Below, in pieces: positions 1-13,200 of a stretch of DNA of 64,000 nt. Positions within the stretch are counted from its first letter, which is position 1. Every line of letters begins with the position of its first letter. The stretch is from Pectinophora gossypiella (lineage: Eukaryota > Arthropoda > Insecta > Lepidoptera > Gelechiidae): NCBI RefSeq assembly GCF_024362695.1, contig NC_065422.1, positions 12,895,534 to 12,959,533 on the forward strand. The letters are read 5' to 3'. The notes under the pieces are model-generated. The model saw nothing but the letters and a program-made list of their open reading frames with translations, was not told the DNA's origin and did no database searches. The position numbers and the translations under genes are program-made.

Positions 1-244
1 AACAAGCAAGCTGCAAGGTAGCACAAATTCTACTCAAATAATAACTAGTTGTTTTGGAAGGCAAGCGATTTGCGCCGCGGTGCGAATCGACTAATAATAT
101 AAAAAAAGTTTTATGCACACAAAGGTTTAAATATAGCTGTTGCAAATCAACAGTCCATATACAGTATAATGTACGTTTGTCATTATATAACATAAACTCT
201 CGCCTATATTCCCAATTGGACCGGTCAGAAGCACATGCTTAAAA

Positions 245-380
245 AGGCCACATGAAGCAATCCATCTAAAAGCAATATTGCTATTTGTTTTGTTTGTTGA
301 CATTGCGCACTTACTTCTTTAAGCGTAACTGTAAAATGGCAATATTGCTTTTAGATGAATTGCTTCGATTCCTTTTAACC
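245..380. mobile_element. MITE (family B), palindromic part only
   Basis: Arms with AAAGCAATATTGCTATTTG and GGCAATATTGCTTTTAGATG around a TTGCGCACTTAC centre. Another is at 14266-14376. Confidence 0.75.
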
Positions 381-505
381 CACCAGACTAGCTTCTATTG
401 GTAGATTAGCATTTTATAATTTATCTTTGACCTAGTTATCAACCCTGTTGTATACTTAAAGGTACAAAAATAATAATTAATGTTGATTGACTACATAGTG
501 CTGCT

Positions 506-770
506 GATACCTGTACACACCATCTGATTTTATTTTAAGTTATACCTGTCATTTTCTTATCCGCTGAAAGAGTCACGGGTAATCGACAGGCATAAAGTTT
601 ATGGAGCACACGTAAATTTTAGGCAGAAATTTATAAATCCCTTCCAAAGTTTTATATTGGCCAATAACCCGACAGAATTAAGTAGACAGCACACGCCAAA
701 CGGGTTCCATATGAGTAATAAGAAAATGACAGGTATAACTTAAAATAAAATTAGGGTGTCTGCAGGAATC
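506..770. mobile_element. MITE (family C), palindromic
   Basis: The left end is CACCATCTGATTTTATTTTA and the right end its inverse (TAAAATAAAATTAGGGTGTC). Copies are at 47100-47287 and 49247-49575. Confidence 0.75.
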
Positions 771-1032
771 GGGGCCATTCTCATACCTTCTGTTTATATC
801 CTGAGTATGTCTGGAATAGGGACATGCATGTACATACAAAATGTATCTTTTTATGTACAATGTTACGTTCACATAGGTACCTAATTATTTTTTTCACCGG
901 TTTGCCTTTATCGCCATTTGTGTCTAAGATTGAGAGTGAAAGACATAGATAATTACAAAGTCTGTATGTGTTCTTTACTTATTTTTCGAGCCTGCCCAGT
1001 CATATGCTGACGTCTTGCTTGCTCAATATCCT

Positions 1033-1345
1033 GAGGTCGACAACCTGTGTGGTCTAATGCTTAGAGCCTTGAGCTCACCATCCGGGTTCGATTCCCGATG
1101 GGGACATTGTCGAAATCACTTTGTGAAACTGTTCTTTATTTGGTAAGGACATTGCAGGCTTGACTCACCTGATTGTCCGAAAAAGTAAGATGATTCCCTG
1201 CTTCGTCGGGCACGTTAAACAGTTGGTCCCGGCTATTAGCCCTAAAAACACCTCTACCAACCCGCAGTGAAGCATCGTGGTGGAGTATGCTCCATACCCC
1301 CTCCGGTTGATTGAGGGGAAGCCTGTGCCCAGCCGCGAGACGTAT
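1033..1345 (+). mobile_element. SINE (family 1) with tRNA-like head
   Basis: The head has GTGTGGTCTAATGCTTAGAG and a B-box, GGGTTCGATTCCCG. The body has GATTGTCCGAAAAAGTAAGA and the tail TTGAGGGGAAGCCTGTGCCC. It is a Pol III-derived retroposon, not a tRNA gene. It lies beyond GLYR1 exon 5, probably in an intron. Confidence 0.75.
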
Positions 1346-1349
1346 CATC

Positions 1350-1631
1350 ATCATCAGCCCATTAACTTCCCCACTGCTGGGGCACGGGCCTTCCCTATGG
1401 ATGGATAGGGAGATCGGGCCTTAAACCATCACGCGGGCCCAGTGCGGATTGATGGTTATTAACGACTGCTAATACAGCCGGGACCAACGGCTTAACGTGC
1501 CTTCCGAAGCACGGAGGAGCTCGAGATAAAAACTTTTTTTTTTGGTCACCCATCCTATGACCGGCCTTTGCGAAAGTTGCTTTACTTCAACAATCGCAGA
1601 CCGAGCGCGTTAACCGCTGCGCCACCGATAT
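1350..1631 (-). mobile_element. SINE (family 2), minus strand
   Basis: It runs from CATCATCATCAGCCCATTAA at its 3' tail to GCGTTAACCGCTGCGCCACC, the reversed A-box head. It abuts the end of a family-1 SINE on its left. Confidence 0.8.
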
Positions 1632-1982
1632 ATATATAGGCTGTTTATGTTTAATGTTGTGTCGACTTTTTAAGTTGAGTGTCTTAATAATCTTATTTGC
1701 TTTATGATATCATTTATTGTACGTTTTAGTGTACGTAAGTACAATAAAAGTGTGTTAAATAAATAAATTACACTAGCAGACCAATCTTTCGTTATCTTTT
1801 TTACTACAAATTCACCCCTCAACATTTTAAGTTCCATAAAACCTACACTTCTCGTAAGGCTTTAAAGCTACAATTTTTAACCTGCATGCATTTACCATCA
1901 CTCAAACATAGCGCAAACATCAAACGAGCTGTCTTATCAAACGGGGAAAAAATCAATTAAGGTAAGAGATATATTAACACAC

Positions 1983-2110
1983 AACAACAACATCACGCCT
2001 ATATCTCCAATGGGGTTGGCATAGGCGTATTAGTACAGGCTCACTCCTAGCCAGCTATGTTTATGTCCCATATAACAGCGGGCGAGACCTATTGCCATTA
2101 ACCGGACACA
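1983..2110. repeat. Dispersed repeat (family F)
   Basis: Core ACATCACGCCTATATCTCCA and GCCAGCTATGTTTATGTCCC, shared with 62675-62790 and 62850-62945. Confidence 0.6.
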
Positions 2111-2300
2111 AATCCTGGCAACCACGAGATATTAATCGTCTATGATCGAAACATGAATTCAAACTCAAAATTCGAATGTCAAATTAACCCGTAAAATAAA
2201 TAAATGCTCTCGTGAAATTTATTCTTAATTATGTTAAGATCTTCATCTTGGCTTCACATTATTTACAGCCTTTGATGTGAGAAATATTGCCAATATAAAG

Positions 2301-2316
2301 TGTGTGTGTGTGTGTA
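2301..2316. repeat. (TG)n microsatellite
   Basis: About eight TG units; a similar short run is at about 63950-63961. Confidence 0.7.
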
Positions 2317-2664
2317 AAATGTTATTTTTCCCGAATCGTAAATAATGTCTGCAGAGATAGAGTTTGGTCGGACTTAGCCATAAGATTAATTTCAAGAACA
2401 AATTCATACAATAAAGATTCATGCAATAAAAAAATGATTTTGTTTTGAATAAGACGCGCACTTAGAAAACAGCTCACTTGATATTTGAGATACTTATTAA
2501 GTAGCACTACTATCAGTTAGTACCACTATCTGTCTGATAAGTCCTGGATACAATTCAATGTATTATATAAGGGATGCATTGATCATAAATATCCATCTTA
2601 GAATATACATACTGATCATCAAAGAATTCTCATTGATATATAAGTATTGCAGATAAAGAACAGC

Positions 2665-2912
2665 ATCATCATCTCCCTAGCATTATCCCGTTTTTCACAA
2701 GGTCCGCTTACCTAACATGAAGATTTGACAGGTCCGGTTTTTTAAAGAAGCGACTGCGAATTGTCCCGATCCGTCCCGACCTTCTAACCCGCGAAGGGAA
2801 AACCAGCCCAATACAGGTTAGGTCACATACCTCCGAAAATGCATTTCTCGGGAATGTGGGGTTCCTCACGGTGTTTTCCTTCACCGCTGAGTTACCGTAA
2901 CTAAAGAGCGTC
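2665..2912 (-). mobile_element. SINE-like repeat (family E)
   Basis: Shared with 18898-19115: CCTCCGAAAATGCATTTCTC and CGCGAAGGGAAAACCAGCCC. A common lepidopteran retroposon pattern; orientation is inferred from the outer ends only. Confidence 0.65.
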
Positions 2913-3329
2913 ATAAAAAAATACGATGAAATCTTGACGTTAACTTAGCTATACATTCATACGCAGCGGTGTAGATTCAATAAAATCGTCAAAAATTACG
3001 TGGGTACGGTTGTAGTCTTAGCATCTATAGGGCGTGGTGATTCGTAACGCAGTCGAGTTACGCACATCCACATGTTGCCAGTTCGCAGCCTAAACGCATA
3101 CTACGGAATGTCAGAGCATGCATGGCTCTTTCTGCTCTAACTTTTCGTCTTACTTCTTGAGCGCTCGTGTTCAATCTACGGTCTTCTAATCGTGTGGGTT
3201 GTGAGGTGGAATACAACCTCATCAATCCTGGTGTCAGGATTATGATTGAACCGCCTAAGGCCCCTGACATGGTTCGTGTAACGATTACTCACTTATATCG
3301 GTAAATTGTACGGTTACTATTTACTAATC

Positions 3330-3540
3330 GCGCGGGCGGGTCCCGGTGGACCAACGGCTTAAAGTGCCTTCCGAAGCACGGATCACCTTACTTTTGGACA
3401 ATCAGGCGATCATCCTATAATGTCCTAACCAAACTAGGGATCACAAAGTGATTTTTGTGATATGTCCCCACCGGGATTCGAAACCGGGGCCTCAGGATCG
3501 TGAGTCCGACGCTCAACCACTGGACCACAGAGGCCGTGTC
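3330..3540 (-). mobile_element. SINE (family 1), minus strand
   Basis: Reversed B-box (CGGGATTCGAAACCGGGGCC) and A-box (CAACCACTGGACCACAGAGG), with a body shared with the copy at 19603. It is 3' truncated. Confidence 0.7.
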
Positions 3541-3666
3541 TTTAATCTACGGTACTTATATATCAATGATTCAATCACTTGCTACCACTTCTAAACTTTC
3601 AGACAGTCATCAGCAAATGATGCAACAGGCCATAACACTCGCGCCAGCTGGATATCAACGACCTAC

Positions 3667-6600
3667 CTTAGGAGTGCCGGTCTTCTTCTTGACCTCCGGA
3701 GACGACTCCTCCTTGTCCTCTCCCTCCTCATCGTCTTCTTTGTCGAGGACATCCTTCAATTTGTCAAACTCCTCCTCCGCAGAGCGAGCGTGGTCGTCCA
3801 GATCACCAAATTTCTGATGAAGAACAATTGGGATTAGACTGTACATTTTATATTGTAATATCAACACGCGGTAAGAACCCGTTATTATGTGTTTTAATTA
3901 TGATAATAACCGCGTAAACTTAAAACATTGTAATATCAAGTTTAACCTGGGATTTATTAGTGGTAGCCCAAGGTACTGCATCACTGCAGCGAGGTTGTCA
4001 ATTTGAGTAGCCTGGGTAATGGTCTACTTACGTCCTACGTTCGTGTATCCTGTGCTCCTGTAGAAAAGTCCCATGCAAAAATGCAATCTGGTTGCTTACC
4101 TCAGGGTTGACGATATACTCCTCGATCTGGGCCACAGCATCCTTCAAGGCGGCAGTCTTGCAGGACTTGATAAGCTGGTCCTTGAACTCCTGGTACGGCT
4201 TGATGTTGCTGTCTTCGATCCAGGCACTGGGGACAATATTGTGAGTTAGGACGTGTCGTAACAGACGACTGAGAGTTTCAAGTCTTTTCTAACATGATGG
4301 ATCATATCGGAGACCTTCAGGCAGCTTGAAAACTCTGGGAAACCTAACTTTCACCAAGCTGAAGTGGAATATTGTGGCACCATATTTATTTACATTTCAC
4401 GACACATTTCACATCATCTCACAGAACCTCAAGACACACATACGTCCACTCACTCACAAACAAATCACACTCTGGTGCTGATGCAAGACCATACCGCACC
4501 ACCACGTCGCCATTATGCTCCATACCCTTACCCTATTTGGTTCATTAAGGGGAAGCCTGTGCCCAGCTATGGGACGAACATCATATTTACCCATCATTAT
4601 TATAGGTCGCGCGCGTAAAATAAAAAGTAAATACAGTGGCGATCGGAGCGGCTACACTAATAAATAACTGAAGTCTACGACTATAGATATTTCTGTATCT
4701 TGTGTCCACTGTGCTCAATAAAGCATTTATCTATCTAATTATCATAAAAAAATATCGCAAGCATCAGAATGTGGGATCTACTTTAAAAAGCGTATAATGT
4801 TTCGAGGCGCAAGCTGTCTGAAAACTACAGCACTTTGTGATGGATGATTGTTCCAAAAAATAACAATACAATTATTGGAATGATTCCATACAGGGTAGGT
4901 ATTCAAGAGATCATTCGTCAATGCAATTTTCACTAACACAGTTGGATCGACCATTATAGACGGAGCCGCCGACACGGCACACCATCATTTTGGTCTAACA
5001 GAAAACTAGGTGATTATTATCCTTATGAATTTAAGTTAAAATTAAGTTACTCATTATTCAAAAGGCTTTAGATGAAGTACAAATGTATTTATTTCATAGT
5101 ATAAAAAACTAAATATTATGAAATTTAATTCATGTTCTTTTTTCAATAGATTAATACGTAGAGCTAATTTCTGCAATCGAATATTTCGAATACCCGTCCA
5201 TTCGATTGATTCAATCATATTTTTTTTAATTACCTATTCCTTCTCACTTACCACTTTGTGAGACTATGCTTTGTTTAGTAAGGTTTGCAGGCTTGAATCA
5301 CCTGATTGTCCGAAAAATTGAGATGATTCCGTGCTTCGGAAGGCACGCTAAGACGTTGGTCCCGGGCTACTAGCCCAAATACCTCCACCGACCCGCACTG
5401 GAGCAGTGTGGTGGAGTACGCACCATACCCCCTCTTGTTAATTGAGGGGAAGCCTGTGCCCAGCAGTGGGATGTATATAGGCTGCTTATATATTTTTATA
5501 TATTCCTGGTCCAGCAGAGAAAATGTACTCATATTTAGCTCCACTGCCTACCCTTCGGGTACACAGGTGTCATGCTATGTAATTTTTACTCTCTATAGGT
5601 ATCCTAAAAAGTCCACGAGATGACCGCAGTTCGATAGAACTATCGAAAGTTATCAAAACAATGCATCTGTTGTATGTATGTATAATGTATATGGCTGTAT
5701 GAATCTAATAACGCCGCCATAGGTAAAACCACGTAAGTTAGACTTTTGTTAACAAAACCTCGCAATATACTAGCTAGCCTCAATCCAGGTGAAATGGAAA
5801 TTTATTATTCCCGTATACCACAGACACAGACAGACAGGTACATTACATTTAACACAGGACAGAAACCACACGGAAATCAATACACAGAAAAAAAAATATC
5901 CAAAACAAAAAGAAAAACAAACCAAAATCATAAAAATAATATATTTTACGAGGTTTTGTAGAAAAAAATCTCATAAGAATGACAAAACATTTTTCGAAAA
6001 GTCACTTACGTCTTTTTCACTACAAGGCGATGATATTCAAATTCCACATTACAAAATACATAAACATAACATAAAATAGCCTATATACGTCCCACTGCTG
6101 GGCACAGGCCTCCCCTCAATCAACCGGAGGGGATATGGAGCATACTCCACCACGCTGCTCTACTGCGGATTGGTGGAGGTATTTTTTACGGCTAATAGCC
6201 GGGACCCACGGCTTAACGTGCCCTCCGAAGAACGGAATCATCTTACTTTTTCTTCCTTACCAAACATAGGACAGTCTTACAAAATGATTCCGACAATGTC
6301 CCCGTCGGGAATCGAACCCGGACCTCCAGATCGTGAGCCTAACGCTCTAACCACTAAACCACGTAGGCTGTTACAAAATAAAATTTATCAATTAATTCAT
6401 CTGATTCATATTCGTGCTACAAATCCTGTTAAAACAAATGGAGGTGCCGGAATTGGAATTAAATGAAAGAATTCGGGGTTTTGTTGACCAAAACCACATC
6501 AGAAACACATCACACGCCGTTGCTGGTCCCGGATACTACTTAGTGATGTAAGTATGTAATCGTTACATGAGCCATGTCAGGGGCCTTTGGCGGCTCAGTA

Positions 6601-9600
6601 ATAACCTTGACACCAGGGTTGATGAGGTTGGTATCCCACCTCGCAACCCACACGAAAAAAGATCACATCAGAAACTGATTTTTCAAAATGGCGCTTATAT
6701 GGTTTTCAGTTTAAGACGAGTATAAATCAATGAAGCTGCTAACATTTCTAGGTGACCTAGTTTTAAGTCCAGACTCGACAGGTCAAAGGGCAATCCCTGA
6801 AATGTTTTAACCTGCGATTTATGAAAGTAAATACATCTATTTAATTACTGAGTAAACTGTTATCTTGCGCGCTCTAACCTCTAGACCATGGACCATTCGC
6901 GGCTCAATAGTAACCCTGACACCAGGGTTGATGAGGTTGGTAATCCACCTCTTAACCCACACGAGAGAAGAAGTGTGCGAGTGTGGAGCATACTGCACCA
7001 CATTGATTCAATGTAAGTTAGAAATACATACATAGCAACACGGTCGAAATGCCGATCGGGGTAAGCAGACATGTAAGTCGCCAGAAAACAAGTTGCAGCC
7101 TCTTTTGATATTAGTTTTCACAGATAATCATGATTAAATTGTTAAACTGTATATAATATAGGTACTTAGCGAAATTATGTCTTTCAAAAGGGATTTTGGG
7201 TGACTAATATATCTTTTAGGACTTTTCAGGCTTGAATCACCTGATTGACCGAAAAAGTAAGATGATTCCGTGCTTCGGAAGGCACGTTAAGCCGTTGGTC
7301 CCGGCTATTAGCCGTAAAAACACCTCCACCAACCCGCAGTGGAGCAGCGTGGTGGAGTATGCTCCATACCCCCTCCGGTTGATTGAGGGGAGGCCTGTGC
7401 CCAGCAGTGGGACGTATATAGGCAGTTTATGTTATATATCTTTTAGGGAAGCTAAAAGGAAAGAGAGGAGTAGACCAAGGAGTGTTTATATGGAACGTAT
7501 TAAAGAGAAAACAAACATCGTGTCTTATAAGGAAGTCAAAGAATTGGTCTTTGATAGACAAGAATGAAAAATGCCACGCCGACAAGAGCGTGGGTCTTAA
7601 ATTAATGATTATAAAGCTCACGTATAATATAATATATAAAACTTTTTGATTATGGTTGCCAAGTTCTTTTGGTATTTTCATTATTAAGACGTATTTTTTG
7701 AACGTTGAGAAGCTGTTCTACGAAAAAAAGAAAGACAGTGGCCTGTACCATTACATTAAAAACTTGTACATTTCAATGGGTTTCTAAAATGGCATAACAC
7801 TTAGTAAAATTGGCTAACCTAAGGATATTTTTAAATTCTAATCAAATTAGTTTTACATATTGGGTGATCTATCTTCTACTACCATTTGATGACTTTTTTA
7901 TGGGGCACCCTGTATAAATACTATAATAATTTAGTAGTGTAGTTTATGATGGCGGTGTAAGTTGTAGATTTGGAATGCCTAGGCGCACATACATACTGCG
8001 ATTAAATCCAGGATGTTTTACCTAATTGTAATAAAAAAAAAATAATAAGATGTGTTGCTGTTGCAGCTTCTTGCAATTTCTTCTCAACCTTGCGAAATGA
8101 CGTAGATTCAAAAATGTTAAATTGACCTTCAACAAGTTTATCTGTGATAATTATGTTGAATAAATGATTCTGATAATGAAAGGCCAGGTAAAGAGTACTC
8201 TAAATCTGCGATCGATGACAGTGGAAGAAGCAAAAGTGGTGTGTCAGGATGGTAGTGAGTGGAATTCCATGACCTCTGCATACCGGAATGGGAAATAGGC
8301 CTGATCTTGTGTATGTGTGTATAAGGAGATCTTATTATTTATTAGATTATACTCTCAACCAGTTTGCTATGCTAACCATTGGTGGGAAATAATCTTGGAA
8401 TCTTGTCAGATGTAGTTCTATGTATGGATTTTAAAAAACAATATATATAACACGCACATGTCCAGCCCAGTCCCACTTTAGCCTGGCGGTCTTCCTGCCA
8501 ACGTCAACTATACCGGTTTTTGAGCGCAGCGCATGCATCCAGAATGATGGGCAAAGATCATCATGCACTGGGTACCACAGGACGGACACCATAGACGTGG
8601 TAGACCCGGGAAACGATGGCGCAATGATCTCCAAGGTTATCGAAAAGACTGGATAGAGCTCGCACAGAACTGGGATACTTGGAAAGATATGGGGAGGCCT
8701 TTGCTCAGCTGTAGGATCATACAGGCTAATAATAATAATATATAACAACATTACCTATGAGTAGGAAACAGTTTACAAAATAAGAAAGTTTTCACAATAT
8801 TAAAGAACTATATTCACTGATTCATTCCAGTCCTGCTTAAAAAATTAATGCAAATATTACTACAATATTTAAGTACTCTAAACTCTATAACTCCATACCG
8901 CCTTCGGTTGATTGAGGGGGGCCTGTGCCCAATAATGGTATTTGATATTTGAGATAAGCAAAAGCATTCCTCACTTACACAGAATAGCGGTCACACTAAA
9001 AAATTTTAAGTAATTGATTTTTAAGAAAATGCTTCTGAAAATAGCATGCTATTATTATTATTGCTATTTCGAATTAAAAAACTAATAATTACTTAAACAA
9101 TTGTCTTATGGTTATAAGATATAGGCGATAAGAAGTATACCTATCTCTTTCTTCAGTCTCATCTCCACTGCATAGCTAACATCTTACAATTAATAACAAC
9201 ACACCCAACAACTTATGTAAATTATAAGTAAAAGTACAGTTCATATGATAAAGTTTTACGTTTGTGTAAAGAATACACCAACGTTCTCAACAAGGGTGAA
9301 AAAACTATACTTAATCTAAGTGAAACTGACTAAGATTCTGACCTATGGAAAAGCTGTAACAGGTGGTTACTTACTAGTTATTACTGCCGAAGAAGTAAAT
9401 GCATTGGACATTGCTCGCCTTTTTCGGCGGCTTCAACTCGGGCGTAGGAATCGCTACCTGAAATACCCAAACATACATAATTAGGTTATCAATGTATATG
9501 TTTACATCTATCAATATAACTAGTATTACTATTGCTACGGTTGTTTGTTTACGTGCTGCCGAGTCTCCATTCAGTCTAGAAGCAGATTACCAGCGTCATA

Positions 9601-9950
9601 GCGTCTCTAAGCGTCCTGACACGTATTAATTGAGCATTTCCCGCCCATAAAAGTATTGTTTATATTTTGACAAGCTTATCAACAAAGGCCTTTCGGAACA
9701 TATTATTTACTTTATGTAATGCAAAAAGTGCTTAAGAATGGAAAATATAATTAGTATTTCTATACTCAGAAGTGGATAATAGCGAAGCTTCTTACCCGAC
9801 CGGGCCAGGGGCTGAACCCCTTCATCTTCGCCCTGAAACAAACACATTGAACTCGTTATTCATTCGCCACTAACATCACAAACATTATCAAATAACACCA
9901 CTCTCAGCTACATACCATACTAAATCACCAAGTTTATATCCTTCAGACAT
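3667..9950 (-). CDS. GLYR1: GLYR1/NDF-type PWWP-domain chromatin protein, 5' part only
   Basis: Five coding exons on the minus strand join in phase: 9916-9950 (start ATG), 9796-9832, 9375-9457, 4100-4226 and 3667-3813. The first exons encode MSEGYKLGDLVW, then AKMKGFSPWPGR, then a stretch containing QCIYFFGSNNYAWIED and IKPYQEF. This is a complete PWWP domain in the first 80 or so residues, with SPWPGR as the signature. Next come a helical segment (AALKDAVAQIEEYIVNPE) and an acidic, lysine-rich linker (DKEDDEEGEDKEE). GLYR1/NPAC and fly Ndf pair a PWWP domain that binds H3K36me3 nucleosomes with a catalytically inactive beta-hydroxyacid dehydrogenase domain. They help Pol II through nucleosomes. 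The dehydrogenase part is not in the window; exon 5 ends in phase 0 at a GTAGGT donor and the gene runs off to the left. It is head-to-head with ATRIP, 339 bp apart. Another PWWP protein such as HDGF is less likely because of the FFGxNNYAW spacing. Confidence 0.85.
5262..5490 (+). mobile_element. SINE (family 1) body and tail
   Basis: Headless copy with CTTGAATCACCTGATTGTCC through CCCAGCAGTGGGATGTATAT, in GLYR1 intron 3. Confidence 0.75.
6075..6372 (-). mobile_element. SINE (family 1), full length, minus strand
   Basis: It runs from the tail (TATACGTCCCACTGCTGGGC) to the reversed tRNA-like head with GGGAATCGAACCCGGACCTC and CTCTAACCACTAAACCACG. Confidence 0.8.
7215..7430 (+). mobile_element. 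SINE (family 1) body and tail
   Basis: Headless copy, CTTGAATCACCTGATTGACC to GTGGGACGTATATAGGCAG, in GLYR1 intron 3. Shorter pieces of the same family lie at about 4500-4590, 6540-6660, 6895-6965 and 8895-8945. Confidence 0.75.
8455..8720. mobile_element. LINE reverse-transcriptase C-terminal remnant, internally inverted
   Basis: The minus strand of 8455-8545 encodes LRSKTGIVDVGRKTARLKWD then WAGHV. The plus strand of 8560-8720 encodes DGHHRRGRPGKRWRNDL then a WKDMGR end. In the usual LINE protein both stand in this order on one strand, so one half has been flipped. Confidence 0.7.
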
Positions 9951-10289
9951 CGTATACGTCCTCTCTTCACAAGATTCCACGACGAACTAAAGCACAGACA
10001 AAATAATAATGTAGAGTAGAGACTCCATGCAAGAAAACTTTTTAATTTTACAAAATTGTCTATGAATGCTGTGAAAACCGGTAAATCTAGAAATATTTTT
10101 TCGCGTCACTATCCGACATGTCAGTAGATCTATGGCACGCTGTAATTATTAAAAAAGAAAAGAAACAAATTCTTTTTGCTTCAGAAAAAAAATACAGTGA
10201 CAGATGTTTGTTATTTTACCGAATACGTGCCGCCAAAATTAAATTATTTTTCTATGTTTTGTATATAAACAAGGGAAGGATTGTATAAA
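9951..10289. promoter_or_regulatory. Bidirectional promoter region of GLYR1 and ATRIP
   Basis: These 339 bp separate two divergent start codons, so they must hold both 5' UTRs and both core promoters. No TATA box is placed convincingly. CCGCCAAA at 10230-10237 (TTTGGCGG on the other strand) fits the E2F consensus TTTSSCGS and lies about 53 bp upstream of the ATRIP ATG. No repeat is recognised here. Confidence 0.6.
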
Positions 10290-13200
10290 ATGTCGAAACG
10301 ATTTATTTTCCCTCAACAAAATGGTGATAGAAAAAGGGCTAAATTGGATGTCACTGTCTCAGATCATAATTTTCCGCTGAGTCAAAATGGTCCAAATAAA
10401 GGTAAAGATTCGATTTACCATCATATTTTATGTAATTAAACACGTAAAATTTATAGTAGTCCATCAGGAATCGCACAATTTCTTTGGTATACGATTTAAC
10501 TTTACAAAGAAACATTAACTTATTAGGTTATATTTTTTATGTTTTTTTACGTTTTCTGACGCACAGAGTCTGATAAAGATAACTGGGGAGATGACAATGA
10601 TGATGAGATCCTTTTGCTGGCCAGCCAAGCGTGCGAAGATGCTTATAACGACATTAGTTCTCTCCCAGACTATAGTATGTGTATGCAGCCTGGTTCAACA
10701 AGTACACAGAATACACAGATATCTGAACCTGGACCCAGCACGTCGAAAGCAGGCTTTACGTTTAAGAAACCAAGCTCAATTCCCTCCAGTGTAATATCTA
10801 CTAACCTAAAAGACAAATACAACCGTATATCATCTCCACTACCAGGCATGACTTCAAAAGTTCTACCAAAACATCAAAGTGTGGACCTAAACTCGATATT
10901 CAATACATTTAAATGTAGCACAGACATTAATAATGACAATGAAAAAATATACAAAAGCCAGGATTCCGAATATGTGTACCGACAACTGCTTCAACTTCAA
11001 GAAGAGAATGCTAAATTGAAGTCAGAGAATGGGAAGTTGTTGGAGAAATGTGTGACAAAGGAAGGTGAGGCTTCAATACTGAGAACTCAGTTGAAGTCAT
11101 GTCAGGTGGCCGTAGACAATGCCAGGATGGAGAAAATAAAAGCTCAGGAGAAGGTTCAGATGGAGTGGACGGAGAAACTGGCTGCAGCCAATGGACAGAT
11201 GCATGAGTTGAGGACCCAGTTAGACTTTAAGGTAACACAATCTTCACAACACCCTAAAACGTTAAACATACGTTAACATATACATTTAATGTTAATGTAT
11301 ATGTGTGTCACAGGTTTTACATAAATAAACTTTATTATTATTATTATTTTTGTTGTATGTATGTTCATTTTTCTGTAACTAAGCATTGTGGAAACTTTCA
11401 GAATTTGGAGATAATCAGTGTAAAGGAGAGGTGTCGCATGCTGGAATCCAACAAGGTGAAGCTGACGCAAGTCACTGTCACTGCCAATGACGTGAACTCC
11501 AGGTAACTGGAAAACCATTAACCTACATAGATTCTACTTATGGTCGCAAGGCCCATGTGCCTATTAAAATCCAGATCCTTACGAGGATAAAGTCCATCAT
11601 ATCCAAGGACTTTGTTTTAAAAGTGGCTGTAATTTGACTTGTGATTCCCCATAAGATATACATACAGGGTGTTACTGACATTGTAACGAAAACTTTGAGG
11701 AATGATTCGGAGAGAATTTTCCATCGTAAACACTTGATATTAACTCCGCTGCTGATTCATCCCCCTCAGTATTTGTTACGATGTCACTTACACCCTGCAT
11801 ATATCTTATCGTAATTTGTATTTTTTCGTAATTATCCTGCAGTCATAAACACAACACCAGTACAAGTGACTACGCTCCACCAAGAAGAGTGAAGGTGACA
11901 TCTAGTTGCATACAAACTGAAGATAAAGCACATTTTCTGAAGCTCAACAAGACTTATAGATCGGGTGAGTTGAGTGTGATATAAAAAGAAATGGAGTGAT
12001 TAATATTCTAAACATTTTTATTTGTGAAATGTTGTTAGATCTTTTGATTCGGAACTGGATGAGAGTTTTTATATACATTTTTTGTCTTGGATATCTACTT
12101 TTACATACCTACATAAACTTTACCTTAATCCGTAATGGAGTGGGCAGAGCCAAATATAAAAACAACTATTGTCTTTTCTATCCTTGGCTATCTAGGTGTC
12201 TATAATTTTATAATAATATCACAACAAACATAAATACTATTTTTATTTGCAACTTCATTCATGTAATTTCAAAATGAGAATAATAAGTATATGTTTTACT
12301 GTGATCCTACAAAATAGATAGATAAGTGAACACAAACTGATAAGAAAAATGAAGTTGGTTAAAAATCATAGATTTAGCTCAGTGTTTAACATTTTATTTT
12401 CACAACTTAATTTCTCAATCTGTCTCTGTTTCCAGAGCCCTCACAACTGACGGCTATGCTGCCAATAGTATTGGAACCGACCACAGAGCAACATTCTATA
12501 CTCGAATATAATGAGAAGCTGCAGAAACAGACAGACCTCTCCCAGAACAAATGCAGGCAAAGTGTACTTTTAGCTACTTTTATTTAGTTTATATCGGCCC
12601 GCCCCTCACAGGAGATAGGAGCCGATCCAGCTTTTATGTCGGGGTGGGGGGCTCACCAGGTCGCAGACAACCTATCTCCGTACAAAATTAGATAAAATTG
12701 CAGTGGCCACCCATGACCCAACCTGTCGCCCAGGGAGGGGGTTATAAACATGACACACCCCATGACAGGAGGAAGGTTAAACGAAGACAAATCTGTACAG
12801 CGCTATCTATATTCTTTTGGAGGAACGTAGTCTGGAAATTCCCTCACTAATTTTCAATCTGAGTAAAAATTGAGACCACAATTTTTTACCTACGTTGAAA
12901 CCAATTTGTCAATTGCGAGGTTTTCAATATAAGGCAAACAATATACACTTTTCAATATCAAATAAACCCTGACACAAAGGTTGATGAGGTTGGTACTCCA
13001 CCTCACAACGCGCGAAGAGAATGTCAAATAAAAGAAAAAATATTCCATTCTACAGGATCTACAGCACATTCCACCGCATACCCAGCACACCAGCGGAGAG
13101 ACAGAGTCGCGGGACTAAGGTAGCCATCAGCAGTCTACACGAAGACTTAACCAGCCTCGCCGCGGGGAGCGGGGACGAGAGGTGTTTTACACATGTAAGT

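Noticed and set aside
1..3600. Search for the dehydrogenase exons of GLYR1 to the left of exon 5
   Set aside because: Only repeats and AT-rich DNA were found; the exons must lie beyond the window.
5746..6079. Lys-rich overlapping frames near 5.7-6.1 kb
   Set aside because: Low-complexity AAA codons from A-rich DNA in an intron.
6300..6372. Reverse-strand tRNA-like sequence
   Set aside because: Same SINE family head.
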